A DNA stretch of 64,000 nucleotides from Lutraria lutraria (taxonomy: Eukaryota; Mollusca; Bivalvia; Venerida; Mactridae), in NCBI GenBank assembly GCA_964023205.1, contig OZ026839.1, positions 18,816,386-18,880,385 on the forward strand, given 5' to 3'. How positions within the stretch are numbered: the first letter of the stretch is position 1; each line of letters opens with the position of its first letter. Of the stretch, positions 1 through 10,081 are shown one piece after another. Made by a program: the position numbers and the translations under genes. The notes beneath the pieces were generated by a model, which was not told where the DNA came from, made no database searches, and saw only the letters and a list, made by a program, of their open reading frames with translations.

Positions 1-1043
1 GAAGAACTTCGAATTCAAAATAAGATACAAAAGATCTGTCAAATTCGGATTTTAAGGTAAGTGGAATCTTTTATTTAATTTGAAGTGTGATTTAATTTTG
101 ATTAGTATTAAGAATGTCAGTAGAAAGATGTGCGTGTACATGCATGTATTCGGAAATTAAGCAAACTTTTATTTTAAATCAAACAAGTAACAATCAATTT
201 TATAACTAATTGTACCCAATATTGTGTTGGTCGCATTTTATTTAAAAGTGCGATCATCATAGAGTTAAGATGTGTACACGGACCTTTGTCACACTTTAAA
301 AAATTGGTAAAACAAATGACCATATGTACAGTTCAAAACTGGTGAAATTCAGAGAAAATGTGTAATTATTGCGCCCATTGTTGTGTTGATTGCTTTACAG
401 TTTTCTTATAGAAATGCACTACTCAAATGCATTTTTAAAGAATGGGATAATTTCACAGTTTTGATGTGGACACGGGCTTTGTGGCATTTTACATTCAAAA
501 CTATCTGTTGTGTAAAACAACTACACAACATCGTTCTGGTATCAGTTACATAGTCTTAATGTCCATTATTTCACACAAAATCGAGCATGAAAAACAGCAT
601 GAAATTAATTTGAAACTATTCCAGAGAAGGTTTTATTACTGACATCTGCCAACACTGGCCAGTGCCCGAATTGATTGATGAGTCCTCAGGTCAAATGTTC
701 TATAGGCACGTATGAAATGTGTTTATGAAAACTTGAGAGAGATAATGTTTTGTTAATTGTTAGTTTCGTGTGGGGAACTTGTATGCTTCAGACTTGAGTA
801 GAAGTATGTTTGGATTTATTATGCTTAGCATGTTTTTGAGTTATGATCACTAGTTGATACCACAATGAATTCATATAAATATTATAGTTTTATTTTCAAT
901 GTTCATGTGTCAAGTTACAGAATTTTTGGATAAGTAATACATTATCAACATTTGCTCTAACTTATAGTTTATTATAACTGTTCACAGATTGATGTCCAAA
1001 TTTAACATGACTGGGAACGATGGAAGTCTACAAGTCAAGCTTT
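1..1043. other. No gene recognised; AT-rich flank
   Basis: AT-rich sequence without a long open frame, RNA gene or repeat that I can recognise. It ends at the GTTGCAACC terminus of the 244-bp-repeat element. It does not continue the Penelope-like reading frame that is cut at the other end of that element (4390), so the two flanks of the element are not halves of one target. Confidence 0.6.
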
Positions 1044-1122
1044 GTTGCAACCAAACTTGTAATAAAAACCAAACTTGTAATAATTATTACAAGTCTGGTT
1101 TTTATTACAAGTTTAGTTGCAA
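1044..1122. repeat. Terminal palindrome, left end of 244-bp element
   Basis: The outer ~79 bp are themselves a near-perfect palindrome centred on TAATAATTATTA, made of four copies of AACTTGTAATAA-type words. The matching right-hand palindrome is at about 4314-4391. Such an end can form a long hairpin as single strand. Confidence 0.75.
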
Positions 1123-1675
1123 GGTCCAACCAAACTTGTAATAACCAAACTTGTAATAAAATTTTCAAGTTGAAGTATGATTTTACTTTTGCACTCATGA
1201 ACTTACTGATGTGTTCCGCCCCATTAATTAGCACGTGCTGACATAATTAAAGTCACTAGCGCTTGAAATGACCCTCTTTTTTTCATATTCAAAATACCAT
1301 CTATCCATACAGTCAAACATGAAATAATTATTACAAGTCTGGTTTTTATTACAAGTTTGGTTGCAAGGTCCAACCAAACTTGTAATAACCAAACTTGTAA
1401 TAAAATTTTCAAGTTGAAGTAAGATTTTACTTTTGCACTCATGAACTTACTGATGTGTTCCGCCCCATTAATTAGCACGTGCTGACATAATTAAAGTCAC
1501 TAGCGCTTGAAATGACCCTCTTTTTTCATATTCAAAATACCATCTATCCATACAGTCAAACATGTAATAATTATTACAAGTCTGGTTTTTATTACAAGTT
1601 TGATTGCAAGGTCCAACCAAACTTGTAATAACCAAACTTGTAATAAAATTTTCAAGTTGAAGTAAGATTTTACTT
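1044..1675 (-). repeat. 244-bp repeats, inverted block
   Basis: About 2.6 units read in reverse relative to the remainder of the array (phrases such as 'CATCTATCCATACAGTCAAA' instead of their complements). The switch occurs around 1676, where 'GTAAGATTTTACTT' runs directly into 'GTTTGACTGTATGG'. Confidence 0.85.
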
Positions 1676-4391
1676 GTTTGACTGTATGGTTTAGAAGGTA
1701 TATAGAATATGAAAAAATGAAGGTCATTTCAAGCGTTAGTGATTTTAATTAGGTCAACACGTGCTAATTAATGGGGCGGAACACGTTGGTAAGTTAATGA
1801 GTGCAAAAGTAAAATCTTACTTCAACTTGAAAATTTTATTACAAGTTTGATTATTACAAGTTTGGTTAGACCTTGCAACCAAACTTGTAATAAAAAACAG
1901 ACTTGTAATAATTATTACATGTTTGACTGTATGGATAGATGGTATTTTGAATATGAAAAAAAGATGGTCATTTCAAGCGCTAGTGACTTTAATTATGTCA
2001 GCACGTGCTAATTAATGGGGCGGAACACGTTGGTAAGTTAATGAGTGCAAAAGTAAAATCTTACTTCAACTTGAAAATTTTATTACAAGTTTGGTTATTA
2101 CAAGTTTGGTTGGACCTTGCAACCCTAACTTGTAATAAAAACCAGACTTGTAATAATTATTACATGTTTGACTGTATGGATAGATGGTATTTTGAATATG
2201 AAAAAAAATGGTCATTTCAAGCGCTAGTGACCTTAATTATGTCAGCACGTGCTAATTAATGGGGCGGAACACATCAGTAAGTTCATGAGTGCAAAAGTAA
2301 AATCTTACTTCAACTTGAAAATTTTATTACAAGTTTGGTTATTACAAGTTTGGTTAGACCTTGCAACCAAACTTGTAATAAAAAACAGACTTGTAATAAT
2401 TATTACATGTTTGACTGTATGGTTTAGAAGGTATATAGAATATGAAAAAATGAAGGTCATTTCAAGCGTTAGTGATTTTAATTAGGTCAACACGTGTTAA
2501 TTAATGGGGCGGAACACGTTGGTAAGTTAATGAGTGCAAAAGTAAAATCTTACTTCAACTTGAAAATTTTATTACAAGTTTGGTTATTACAAGTTTGGTT
2601 AGACCTTGCAACCAAACTTGTAATAAAAACCAGACTTGTAATAATTATTACATGTTTGACTGTATGGATAGATGGTATTTTGAATATGAAAAAAAATGGT
2701 CATTTCAAGCGCTAGTGACCTTAATTATGTCAGCACGTGCTAATTAATGGGGCGGAACACATCAGTAAGTTCATGAGTGCAAAAGTAAAATCTTACTTCA
2801 ACTTGAAAATTTTATTACAAGTTTGGTTATTACAAGTTTGGTTAGACCTTGCAACCAAACTTGTAATAAAAAACAGACTTGTAATAATTATTACATGTTT
2901 GACTGTATGGTTTAGAAGGTATATAGAATATGAAAAAATGAAGGTCATTTCAAGCGTTAGTGATTTTAATTAGGTCAACACGTGCTAATTAATGGGGCGG
3001 AACACGTTGGTAAGTTAATGAGTGCAAAAGTAAAATCTTACTTCAACTTGAAAATTTTATTACAAGTTTGGTTATTACAAGTTTGGTTAGACCTTGCAAC
3101 CAAACTTGTAATAAAAAACAGACTTGTAATAATTATTACATGTTTGACTGTATGGATAGATGGTATTTTGAATATGAAAAAAAGATGGTCATTTCAAGCG
3201 CTAGTGACTTTAATTATGTCAGCACGTGTTAATTAATGGGGCGGAACACATCAGTAAGTTCATGAGTGCAAAAGTAAAATCTTACTTCAACTTGAAAATT
3301 TTATTACAAGTTTGGTTATTACAAGTTTGGTTGGACCTTGCAACCAAACTTGTAATAAAAACCAGACTTGTAATAATTATTACATGTTTGACTGTATGGA
3401 TAGATGGTATTTTGAATATGAAAAAAAGATGGTCATTTCAAGCGCTAGTGACTTTAATTATGTCAGCACGTGTTAATTAATGGGGCGGAACACATCAGTA
3501 AGTTCATGAGTGCAAAAGTAAAATCTTACTTCAACTTGAAAATTTTATTACAAGTTTGGTTATTACAAGTTTGGTTGGACCTTGCAACCAAACTTGTAAT
3601 AAAAACCAGACTTGTAATAATTATTACATGTTTGACTGTATGGATAGATGGTATTTTGAATATGAAAAAAAATGGTCATTTCAAGCGCTAGTGACCTTAA
3701 TTATGTCAGCACGTGCTAATTAATGGGGCGGAACACATCAGTAAGTTCATGAGTGCAAAAGTAAAATCTTACTTCAACTTGAAAATTTTATTACAAGTTT
3801 GGTTATTACAAGTTTGGTTAGACCTTGCAACCAAACTTGTAATAAAAAACAGACTTGTAATAATTATTACATGTTTGACTGTATGGATAGATGGTATTTT
3901 GAATATGAAAAAAAGATGGTCATTTCAAGCGCTAGTGACTTTAATTATGTCAGCACGTGCTAATTAATGGGGCGGAACACATCAGTAAGTTCATGAGTGC
4001 AAAAGTAAAATCTTACTTCAACTTTAAAATTTTATTACAAGTTTGGTTATTACAAGTTTGGTTGGACCTTGCAACCAAACTTGTAATAAAAACCAGACTT
4101 GTAATAATTATTACATGTTTGACTGTATGGATAGATGGTATTTTGAATATGAAAAAAAGAGGGTCATTTCAAGCGCTAGTGACTTTAATTATGTCAGCAC
4201 GTGCTAATTAATGGGGCGGAACACATCAGTAAGTTCATGAGTGCAAAAGTAAAATCATACTTCAACTTGAAAATTTTATTACAAGTTTGGTTATTACAAG
4301 TTTGGTTGGACCTTGCAACCAAACTTGTAATAAAAACCAGACTTGTAATAATTATTACAAGTTTGGTTTTTATTACAAGTTTGGTTGCAAC
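1676..4391 (+). repeat. 244-bp repeats, forward block
   Basis: About eleven head-to-tail units. A given phrase (GTGCTAATTAATGGGG) recurs at about 2005, 2249, 2494, 2737, 2982, 3226, 3470, 3713, 3957 and 4201. Units carry a CACGTG-containing segment (GCACGTGCT) and the palindrome GTAATAATTATTAC. Confidence 0.9.
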
Positions 4392-4915
4392 ACGTGTTGC
4401 AGTTAGGCTGACATTTTCGTCTATGTTGATGTATGACTTTCTTTAATTTACCATGGACAAGTATGTCTTCAAGGTTGCGATCCCGCCTATAAGCTGCCAT
4501 TGGTGGCTCCTTGAACACTTCCTGCATCCTGTCTGATTTGTGCAGTAGGCCCATGTGTTTATGCAAAATGGCTCCTACATTTGGTAGTTGTTTGGCGTAA
4601 GTAAGCACAAGGGGAACTCTGTTACATTTAACTTGTTTTTGTTTGTATTGAAGTAATTCTTCTCTGGGTATGGCATCAACTTTCTGTAGCTGTGCCTCGA
4701 TTTGTTTACCCGAGTAACCTCTTTTGCGCAACTGTTGTTTAAGTTCACGACGTCTTTTCTGGTAATCCTCATCATTTTGACATATTCTTCTAATTCGTAT
4801 ACCCAATCCATACGGTACGGCCTTTTTAGTGTGAGGGGGGTGGTTTGACTTATTTTGAAGGTATAAGTGCTTATCTGTAGGTTTGCTGTATAGATCTGTA
4901 CAGATAAGCACTTAT
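4390..4915 (-). pseudogene. Penelope-like element fragment, inverted partial copy
   Basis: On the minus strand this reads a linker region typical of Penelope-like retroelements: '[16 protein letters not shown]', then a charged helical stretch and a '[14 protein letters not shown]' block, then the start of a Cys motif (CQPNC). The reverse transcriptase itself is absent. The reading is cut after ACGTGT by the end of the 244-bp-repeat element, so the GIY-YIG nuclease is lost from this copy. The last ~129 bp (4390-4518) are repeated in inverted orientation at 4916-5044. Dead, since both ends are missing. Family recognition is from remembered PLE protein motifs. Confidence 0.75.
4863..4915. repeat. 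Small inverted repeat at the tip of the PLE palindrome
   Basis: ATAAGTGCTTATCTGTA (4863-4879) faces TACAGATAAGCACTTAT (4899-4915) across a 19-nt loop, exactly between the two inverted PLE copies. This is what a template switch or snap-back priming at the truncated end of one copy would leave. Confidence 0.8.
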
Positions 4916-5386
4916 GTGTTCAAGGAGCCACCAATGGCAGCTTATAGGCGGGATCGCAACCTTGAAGACATACTTGTCCATGGTAAATTAAAGAAAGTCA
5001 TACATCAACATAGACGAAAATGTCAGCCTAACTGCAGGACGTGTCAGATTAAATCGGACAAGGACATCAACTGTACTGAGAAAGATGTTGTCTATGGATT
5101 GATGTGTACAACGTGCGATAAGACGGTATATGTTGGCGAAACAGGAAGGGAGCTGAAAGAACGAATGGAGGAACACCTGCGCGATATTCGACTTAACAAG
5201 GAAAGGGCAGTATCGTTTCATTTTAATAGTAAAGGGCATTCAATTAAGAATCTTAAGGTGACTATTCTAGAAAAAGTTCGTGGCCGGTCTAAGTCGCTTC
5301 GTCTCATTAAAGAGAGCGAATGGATAAATAAGCTCAACACCAAGTTTCCATCTGGACTTAATTCCAGAGAAGTACGCCAAATGTAA
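4916..5386 (+). pseudogene. Penelope-like element C-terminus with GIY-YIG endonuclease
   Basis: This frame (open from 4883 if the preceding junction sequence is counted, 167 codons) encodes the end of a Penelope-like polyprotein. Numbering from the codon at 4883: a Cys cluster KCQPNCRTC (residues 46-54); the GIY-YIG core with VYGL (70-73) and YVGET (83-87); an Arg in LKER (94); a His in MEEH (98); the catalytic-type Glu in ESEWINKL (~146); and the closing PSGLN (156-160). The nuclease in PLEs nicks the target for target-primed reverse transcription. All signature residues look present and the stop at 5384-5386 looks natural, but the RT half is missing, so this is a 5'-truncated insertion and not an active gene. 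The first ten codons derive from the inverted junction. Confidence 0.85.
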
Positions 5387-5560
5387 AATGACGTCGTGAC
5401 GTCGTGACGTCATGTCTTTCAATATTACGGGAATTGACGTCATGACGCCATGGAGACGTCATAACAAGTTACAATGCAAAGTTTTAAGCTGTACTAAAAA
5501 TGTAGACAAATTGTTAGTGCATCATAGCTCTTGAAAAAGACCGCCAGGTCGAAAATTTGA
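5387..5560 (+). other. PLE 3' region with CRE-like sites and hammerhead-like motif
   Basis: Directly after the stop come three abutting TGACGTC(G/A) octamers (5389-5412), another TGACGTCA at 5435-5442, and GACGTC near 5455. Further on, AGACC-gcca-GGTC-GAAA (5538-5554), preceded by CTTGAAAA, resembles the stem II/GAAA core of the hammerhead ribozymes known from PLE terminal repeats. The CUGAUGA box is not intact, so self-cleavage is doubtful. I did not see the other half of a full ribozyme fold. Confidence 0.5.
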
Positions 5561-7587
5561 GGTATATATTATTGATTGTAAAAAAATAATTATCATGAAA
5601 TGTTGTTATCTTTAAAATATAAACAACAGAGTTAACATGAAAACTTTGTTGTTTTAATATTACGGTAGCATATCGACGTTAATACTTTTGACTGCATACA
5701 TTACAACTTCCTAAAAGAAGACGATATACTTGTTCTGATCTTAATTCGGCAAAAGCATTTATTAAAAAAGTATATTACGTTCCTAACTATAATTGTTGGA
5801 ATTGTTAAAAGTCTACAAATATCTCATTATGGAAACATAAGATTAACATGCGCTTACAATAAACTAAGTATAAAGCGCGAAAATGGCCTAAATAATGACG
5901 TAATGACGCCGTATTTCATTTCAAGTGGTGCAGGAAACGTTACGATACTGAAAAAAGTAGCCTGAAGAGGTATCGATTTTTTTCGCTTAATGTGTAGATA
6001 AATGAATGTTTTACATAATGTTATTTTTTGAAAAACTTCTACCACGGCGTTTTAGCTACATTTGCATTTATCTGAATATTTTACGTCGAAAAGACGTCCC
6101 CATAATGACGTTTTGACGTCGATTAATTCCAGACACGCCGGGCGGTCATGGATATTCAAAGCATTGATGATGATCACTCGGTAGACCACAGCATTCGCTC
6201 ATCCGCAAAGTTCGAATTTTCAATTTATGACAATTTATAGCAAAGCTACGTGGGGAAAAGTACAACAAGTCGTTCACATAGCTGGTGCCGCTAGATGGCG
6301 TTTTAACGTCGTTTAGTTGCTAGGTTACCGACGTCAAACAGTAAAAAGAACAATATTTTCGTAAGCACTGCTACTTCAGGTATAATCCCTCCAAATTTCA
6401 TGCCATTCTAACAAACTTTCTTTTTTGCCGAGCAACACCGCGAACTACCTTAAACAATATCTCCTCTGAATCCACTGGGCCAAATGTATTGAAACTTTAC
6501 AGCAGTCATCCTGGGTCCTTTGTCAGATTCCTTCAAATCTAGTTGATCCATACAGAACATATAGATATTACTACTCACATTAAAAGTGTGAGTAAATCAA
6601 TTATTCTCTAATCTCAATTATCAGTATAAAACATTTACCAAATACATAACAAATACAACAAATAGGTATGGACTGTGTATTATGGCAGCATTTTTTAACA
6701 TGAAATAGAGCGAATTATCTCTGTCTCCAAACTTGGAAGTATCTTCCAGGCTCGGACACGTACATTTTACTATTTTCAATAAATATTTAATAATATACAA
6801 GTATACATTTACACATGACCAGTAACTCCACTAAATAAAACAAAAAGTCATGTATAATGTAAGTGTCATCGTGCCATGGTGGCACGACATTAATGCAGCC
6901 ATTTGACAAATAAACTTTACATGTACATATTTACATTGTAAACATTGAATGTACATAATATAACAAAAATAATTCCCAAGTACCATAATAATAATAAGGC
7001 GCAAAATATCTCACAAACTGATAATTATGTGATTCAAAAATCCAATATTAAAGTATTGAGACCTCAACTGCATGCAACGGTGGCTACCACAAAAACCCTT
7101 ATGAGAAAATTTGGAGGTAAGGGCTCCAGGCTAAACAATATAGTGGCCTTTAACACTTGGACATTCACATCTTAATTAAAAATGAATTTGCTCTTACAAA
7201 ATTGAATTTAAATAATGTTCTTATTTGAAATTTAGCTTGTATGTGCTCAATAGCGTCCCGTTGACTGACCAATACTTAAAACTTCATTTACGAGCACAGT
7301 TCTTAACTGCATAAGAAACATTTGTAAATTTCCGCGCCAAGCATCACTGTATTGAATATGTTCCACAAGGACAGATATTTCAATAAAAGCGTGAAATTTA
7401 TATTCCTCCACAAAAAAAACATGCACATGTACATCTAGTTTCCTCTCACTCCAAATTCACATGGCTGAAAAAATCACATCTACAATAAAGAAATAACAGT
7501 ATAGTTTTAGATTACTATGAACCTAGAATAGGTTAGTCTATGCGTCGTTCTAGTCCTTTCTAGCTTATTTCTTCGCAAATTTTATAC
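5561..7587. other. No gene recognised; scattered GACGTC sites and a short palindrome
   Basis: No coding region that I can support. ACGTC/GACGT words recur (about 5895-5910, 6083-6125, 6305-6340), as in the PLE tail, so PLE-derived sequence may extend to about 6350. A perfect small palindrome TCGTGCCA-tgg-TGGCACGA lies at 6869-6887. The rest is AT-rich. Confidence 0.5.
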
Positions 7588-9742
7588 ATGTGCGCAGCTA
7601 TAACCTTAGTATCACTAGGAGAAAGTACATTTTATGAACATTTCGTCGCTCTGTTTTATCACTGTGTTAAATCTGAACACATAACTACTTCGACTAGTTG
7701 CTCGTTATTAAATTGGACTCAAATATGTTTGCTTTTACGTGGTGATATCCACCCCTGTCCTGGACCTACCATCGTAAGTACTACAAACTAGACATTCAGA
7801 TTTTAGAAAAAGAGGTAATATTAAAAATAATTTTCACCTGAATATTCGCAGTCTATTACCAAAACTTGACGAAGTTCGTTTACTTGTGCGTAAATCTAAC
7901 GCCGCAGTTTTGTGTATGTCTGAAACCTGGTTGGACGAGTGTGTGCCTGATAATGAAATTTTTATTAATAACTATGTACGCAAGGACCGGAATCGCCATG
8001 GAGGAGGTGTGTACATCTATGTGCGCAGTGACCTTACCTTCAACCATCGGAAAGACATGGATGATCTAGCGTGAGAAGCAGTTTTTATTGATTTACTTTT
8101 ACAAATACCAAACCTAGTCTTGTCGCAGCAATATATAGACCGCCATCCCAGAGTGATTATTATAGTGTATTAGAATCTGTGTTTTTATCTTTTCATGACT
8201 TCAACTTGAAAGAATGTATTCTATTAGGGGACTTCAATACAAATATATCTGAAAAAGCTCATAGTTTGAGTAAAACTCTGGTCTAGTATGTGTGATCTTT
8301 TTAGTTTAAAACAACTTATTCGGCAGTTAACTAGAGTATGTTCATCTTCTATTATTGATCTTATTTTGGTATCTGATGAGGACCAAAATTCTCAAAGTGG
8401 TGTTATTGACTGTGCATCTATGTGCGCAGTGACCTTACCTTCAACCATCGGAAAGACATGGATGATCTAGCGTGAGAAGCAGTTTTTATTGATTTACTTT
8501 TACAAATACCAAACCTATTCTTGTCGCAGCAATATATAGACCGCCATCCCAGAGTGATTATTATAGTGTATTAGAATCTGTGTTTTTATCTTTTCATGAC
8601 TTCAACTTGAAAGAATGTATTCTATTAGGGGACTTCAATACAAATAAAAGCTCATATTTTGAGTAAAACTCTGGTCTAGTATGTGTGATCTTTTTAGTTT
8701 AAAACAACTTATTCGGCAGTTAACTAGAGTATGTTCATCTTCTATTATTGATCTTATTTTGGTATCTGATGAGGACCAAAATTCTCAAAGTGGTGTTATT
8801 GACTGTGCACTTAGTGACCATAAGTTAATATTTTGTACCAGAAAAGTCACTCATTCATTTATTGGCAAACACACCACTGTGAAATCACGATCATTAAAAA
8901 ACTATAACAAAGACAGTTTTCAACAACACTTACTTGTATATGACTGATCAAAAGTTCTCTTGAGTGACTGTGTTTCCTGATGCTTGGGAAATTTTCAAAA
9001 AGATATTCATTGAATCCATTGACAAATTTGCTCCTATTAAAGAAATTAGACTTAAACAAAGAACTGAAAAATGTATGAATTCAGATGTTCTGTAGTGTAT
9101 CAAGGAACGTGATAAAGCATTTTCAATGTACAAGAAAGACAAAACTGAAGATAATTTGAAACACTTTAGAGCATGTAGGATTAAAGCACACTATGTTATA
9201 TTTGAAGCTAAGAAGAACTATTTTACAAAATATTTAGAAAATAATAAGTCAGATCCTAAATCTTTGTGGAAATATTTGAAAAAATTAGGTCTTCCATCAA
9301 AAAGGGTCAGGCGGAATGTAACATTGGTTTGAAGATAAATGATGACATTTGCTTTGACAAGTCTAAAGTTGCTGAAGAGTTCAATTATTTTTACACTACA
9401 GTTGCTTCAAAATTAGTTGAAAAACTTCCACAATGTCAAAATATTTTCGGCAGTAGTTTTGTTTTCAATTTTTATTCTTCTAAAGGAGTGAAAACTGATA
9501 GTTTCTGTTTTTCATTAGTCTTTGAAAGCAAGATTTTTAAATATTTGAATTCTCTTAATTCAAACAAAGCTACTGTGTTAGACGGTATCCCCTCCCGCTT
9601 TGTTAAAGATGCGGCCCCAATGATTTCAGCCCCACTCACCCACATAATTAATTTATCCATTATCCAGGGTTCTGTGCCCGATGACCTGAAGTCAGCTCGA
9701 GTTGTTCCTTTATTCAAGACCCAATCTCAATGTTATATGTAA
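7588..9742 (+). pseudogene. Dead LINE: 2A-like start, endonuclease, truncated RT
   Basis: A non-LTR retrotransposon relic read in several frames. In order: 'LLLRGDIHPCPGP' (about 7729-7770), the short block seen before the endonuclease of many animal LINEs. Then the apurinic-type endonuclease with NIRSLLPKL (~7840), SETWLDE (~7920), GGGVYIYVRSD (~8000), IYRPPSQSDYY (~8135), LLGDFNT (~8225) and SDHKLIF (~8815). Then a Lys-rich linker (~8990-9300). Last, the first RT blocks, ending in PLTHIINLSI and SARVVPLFK (~9630-9715). The RT core with the YxDD box is absent. Stops at about 8074, 8287, 8947 and 9094 and a frameshift near 9290 make it non-functional. Clade not assigned; CR1-like is my impression. 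Confidence 0.85.
8014..8810 (+). repeat. Tandem duplication inside the LINE endonuclease
   Basis: The ~400-bp segment beginning CATCTATGTGCGCAG at 8014 is repeated from 8415 (offset 401 bp at the start), continuing to GACTGTGCA at about 8802-8810. The second copy lacks a few bases around ACAAATATATCTG. Because the duplication covers IYRPP to the SDHKL region, the endonuclease domain is internally doubled. The same architecture recurs at 20784-21370. Confidence 0.9.
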
Positions 9743-9746
9743 TAGT

Positions 9747-10081
9747 CAATCTGATTAAAATCATATCCTCAAACCCGCTACGCTATGAGGATCTGACGAC
9801 GACCTATAGAAGGTCACCTCAGGCGACCTTTCGCATTAGCCAATCGGCGCCTTGCTTTCATAATTCTGAAAGTGATTTGAATCTATTTTTAAACACGGTA
9901 GTTATCACGAACACTTACATCTTACGTGCCCACATGTTATGGCAGCGCCCATGTGAGTTAGAATCAACAGTGCGTATTTATCAAATTATCTGTACTACAA
10001 ATTCTGCAATGGCCGAATTAATCAGGATTACTCCAAAAAAGCAATCTGATTAAAATCATATCTTCAAACCCGCTACGCTAT
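9747..10081. repeat. 40-bp direct repeats flanking ~255 bp
   Basis: A 40-bp sequence starting CAATCTGATTAAAATCATAT and ending CGCTACGCTAT occurs at 9747-9786 and 10042-10081, differing by a single C/T. The first copy joins the broken LINE end directly. The interval carries a small hairpin (ATCCTCA...TGAGGAT, about 9765-9792). This could be a nonautonomous element with direct terminal repeats, or a duplication made when the LINE was broken. Confidence 0.65.

Larger units (their letters stand above)
1044..4391. mobile_element. Foldback-like element built of ~244-bp tandem repeats
   Basis: The element starts GTTGCAACCAAACTTG and ends with the reverse complement, CAAGTTTGGTTGCAAC. In between are about 13-14 copies of a ~244-bp unit. 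The first ~2.6 copies (1044-1675) run in one orientation and the rest (about 1676-4391) in the opposite one, so the whole is an asymmetric inverted repeat whose arms are tandem arrays. Unit spacing read from a repeated phrase is 243-245 bp. Two sequence variants of the unit exist: 'GGATAGATGGTATTTTG' and 'GGTTTAGAAGGTATATAG'. The variants partly alternate between about 1684 and 3000, and the first variant alone fills the 3' part. Each unit has an open frame of 60-84 codons, but it starts with GTG and the 244-bp period is not a multiple of three, so I do not regard it as coding. Drosophila FB elements have comparable architecture; relation to them is not implied. Confidence 0.8.

Noticed and set aside
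1044..4391. CRISPR-like appearance of regular repeats
   Set aside because: Units are contiguous 244-bp tandem copies without unique spacers, in a eukaryotic transposon context.
2005..4446. Series of similar 73-84-codon frames (LINGAEHISKFMSAKVKSYF) in each 244-bp unit
   Set aside because: They start with GTG, the unit length is not a multiple of three so frames shift from unit to unit, and the opposite strand is open as well; a by-product of AT-rich tandem repeats.
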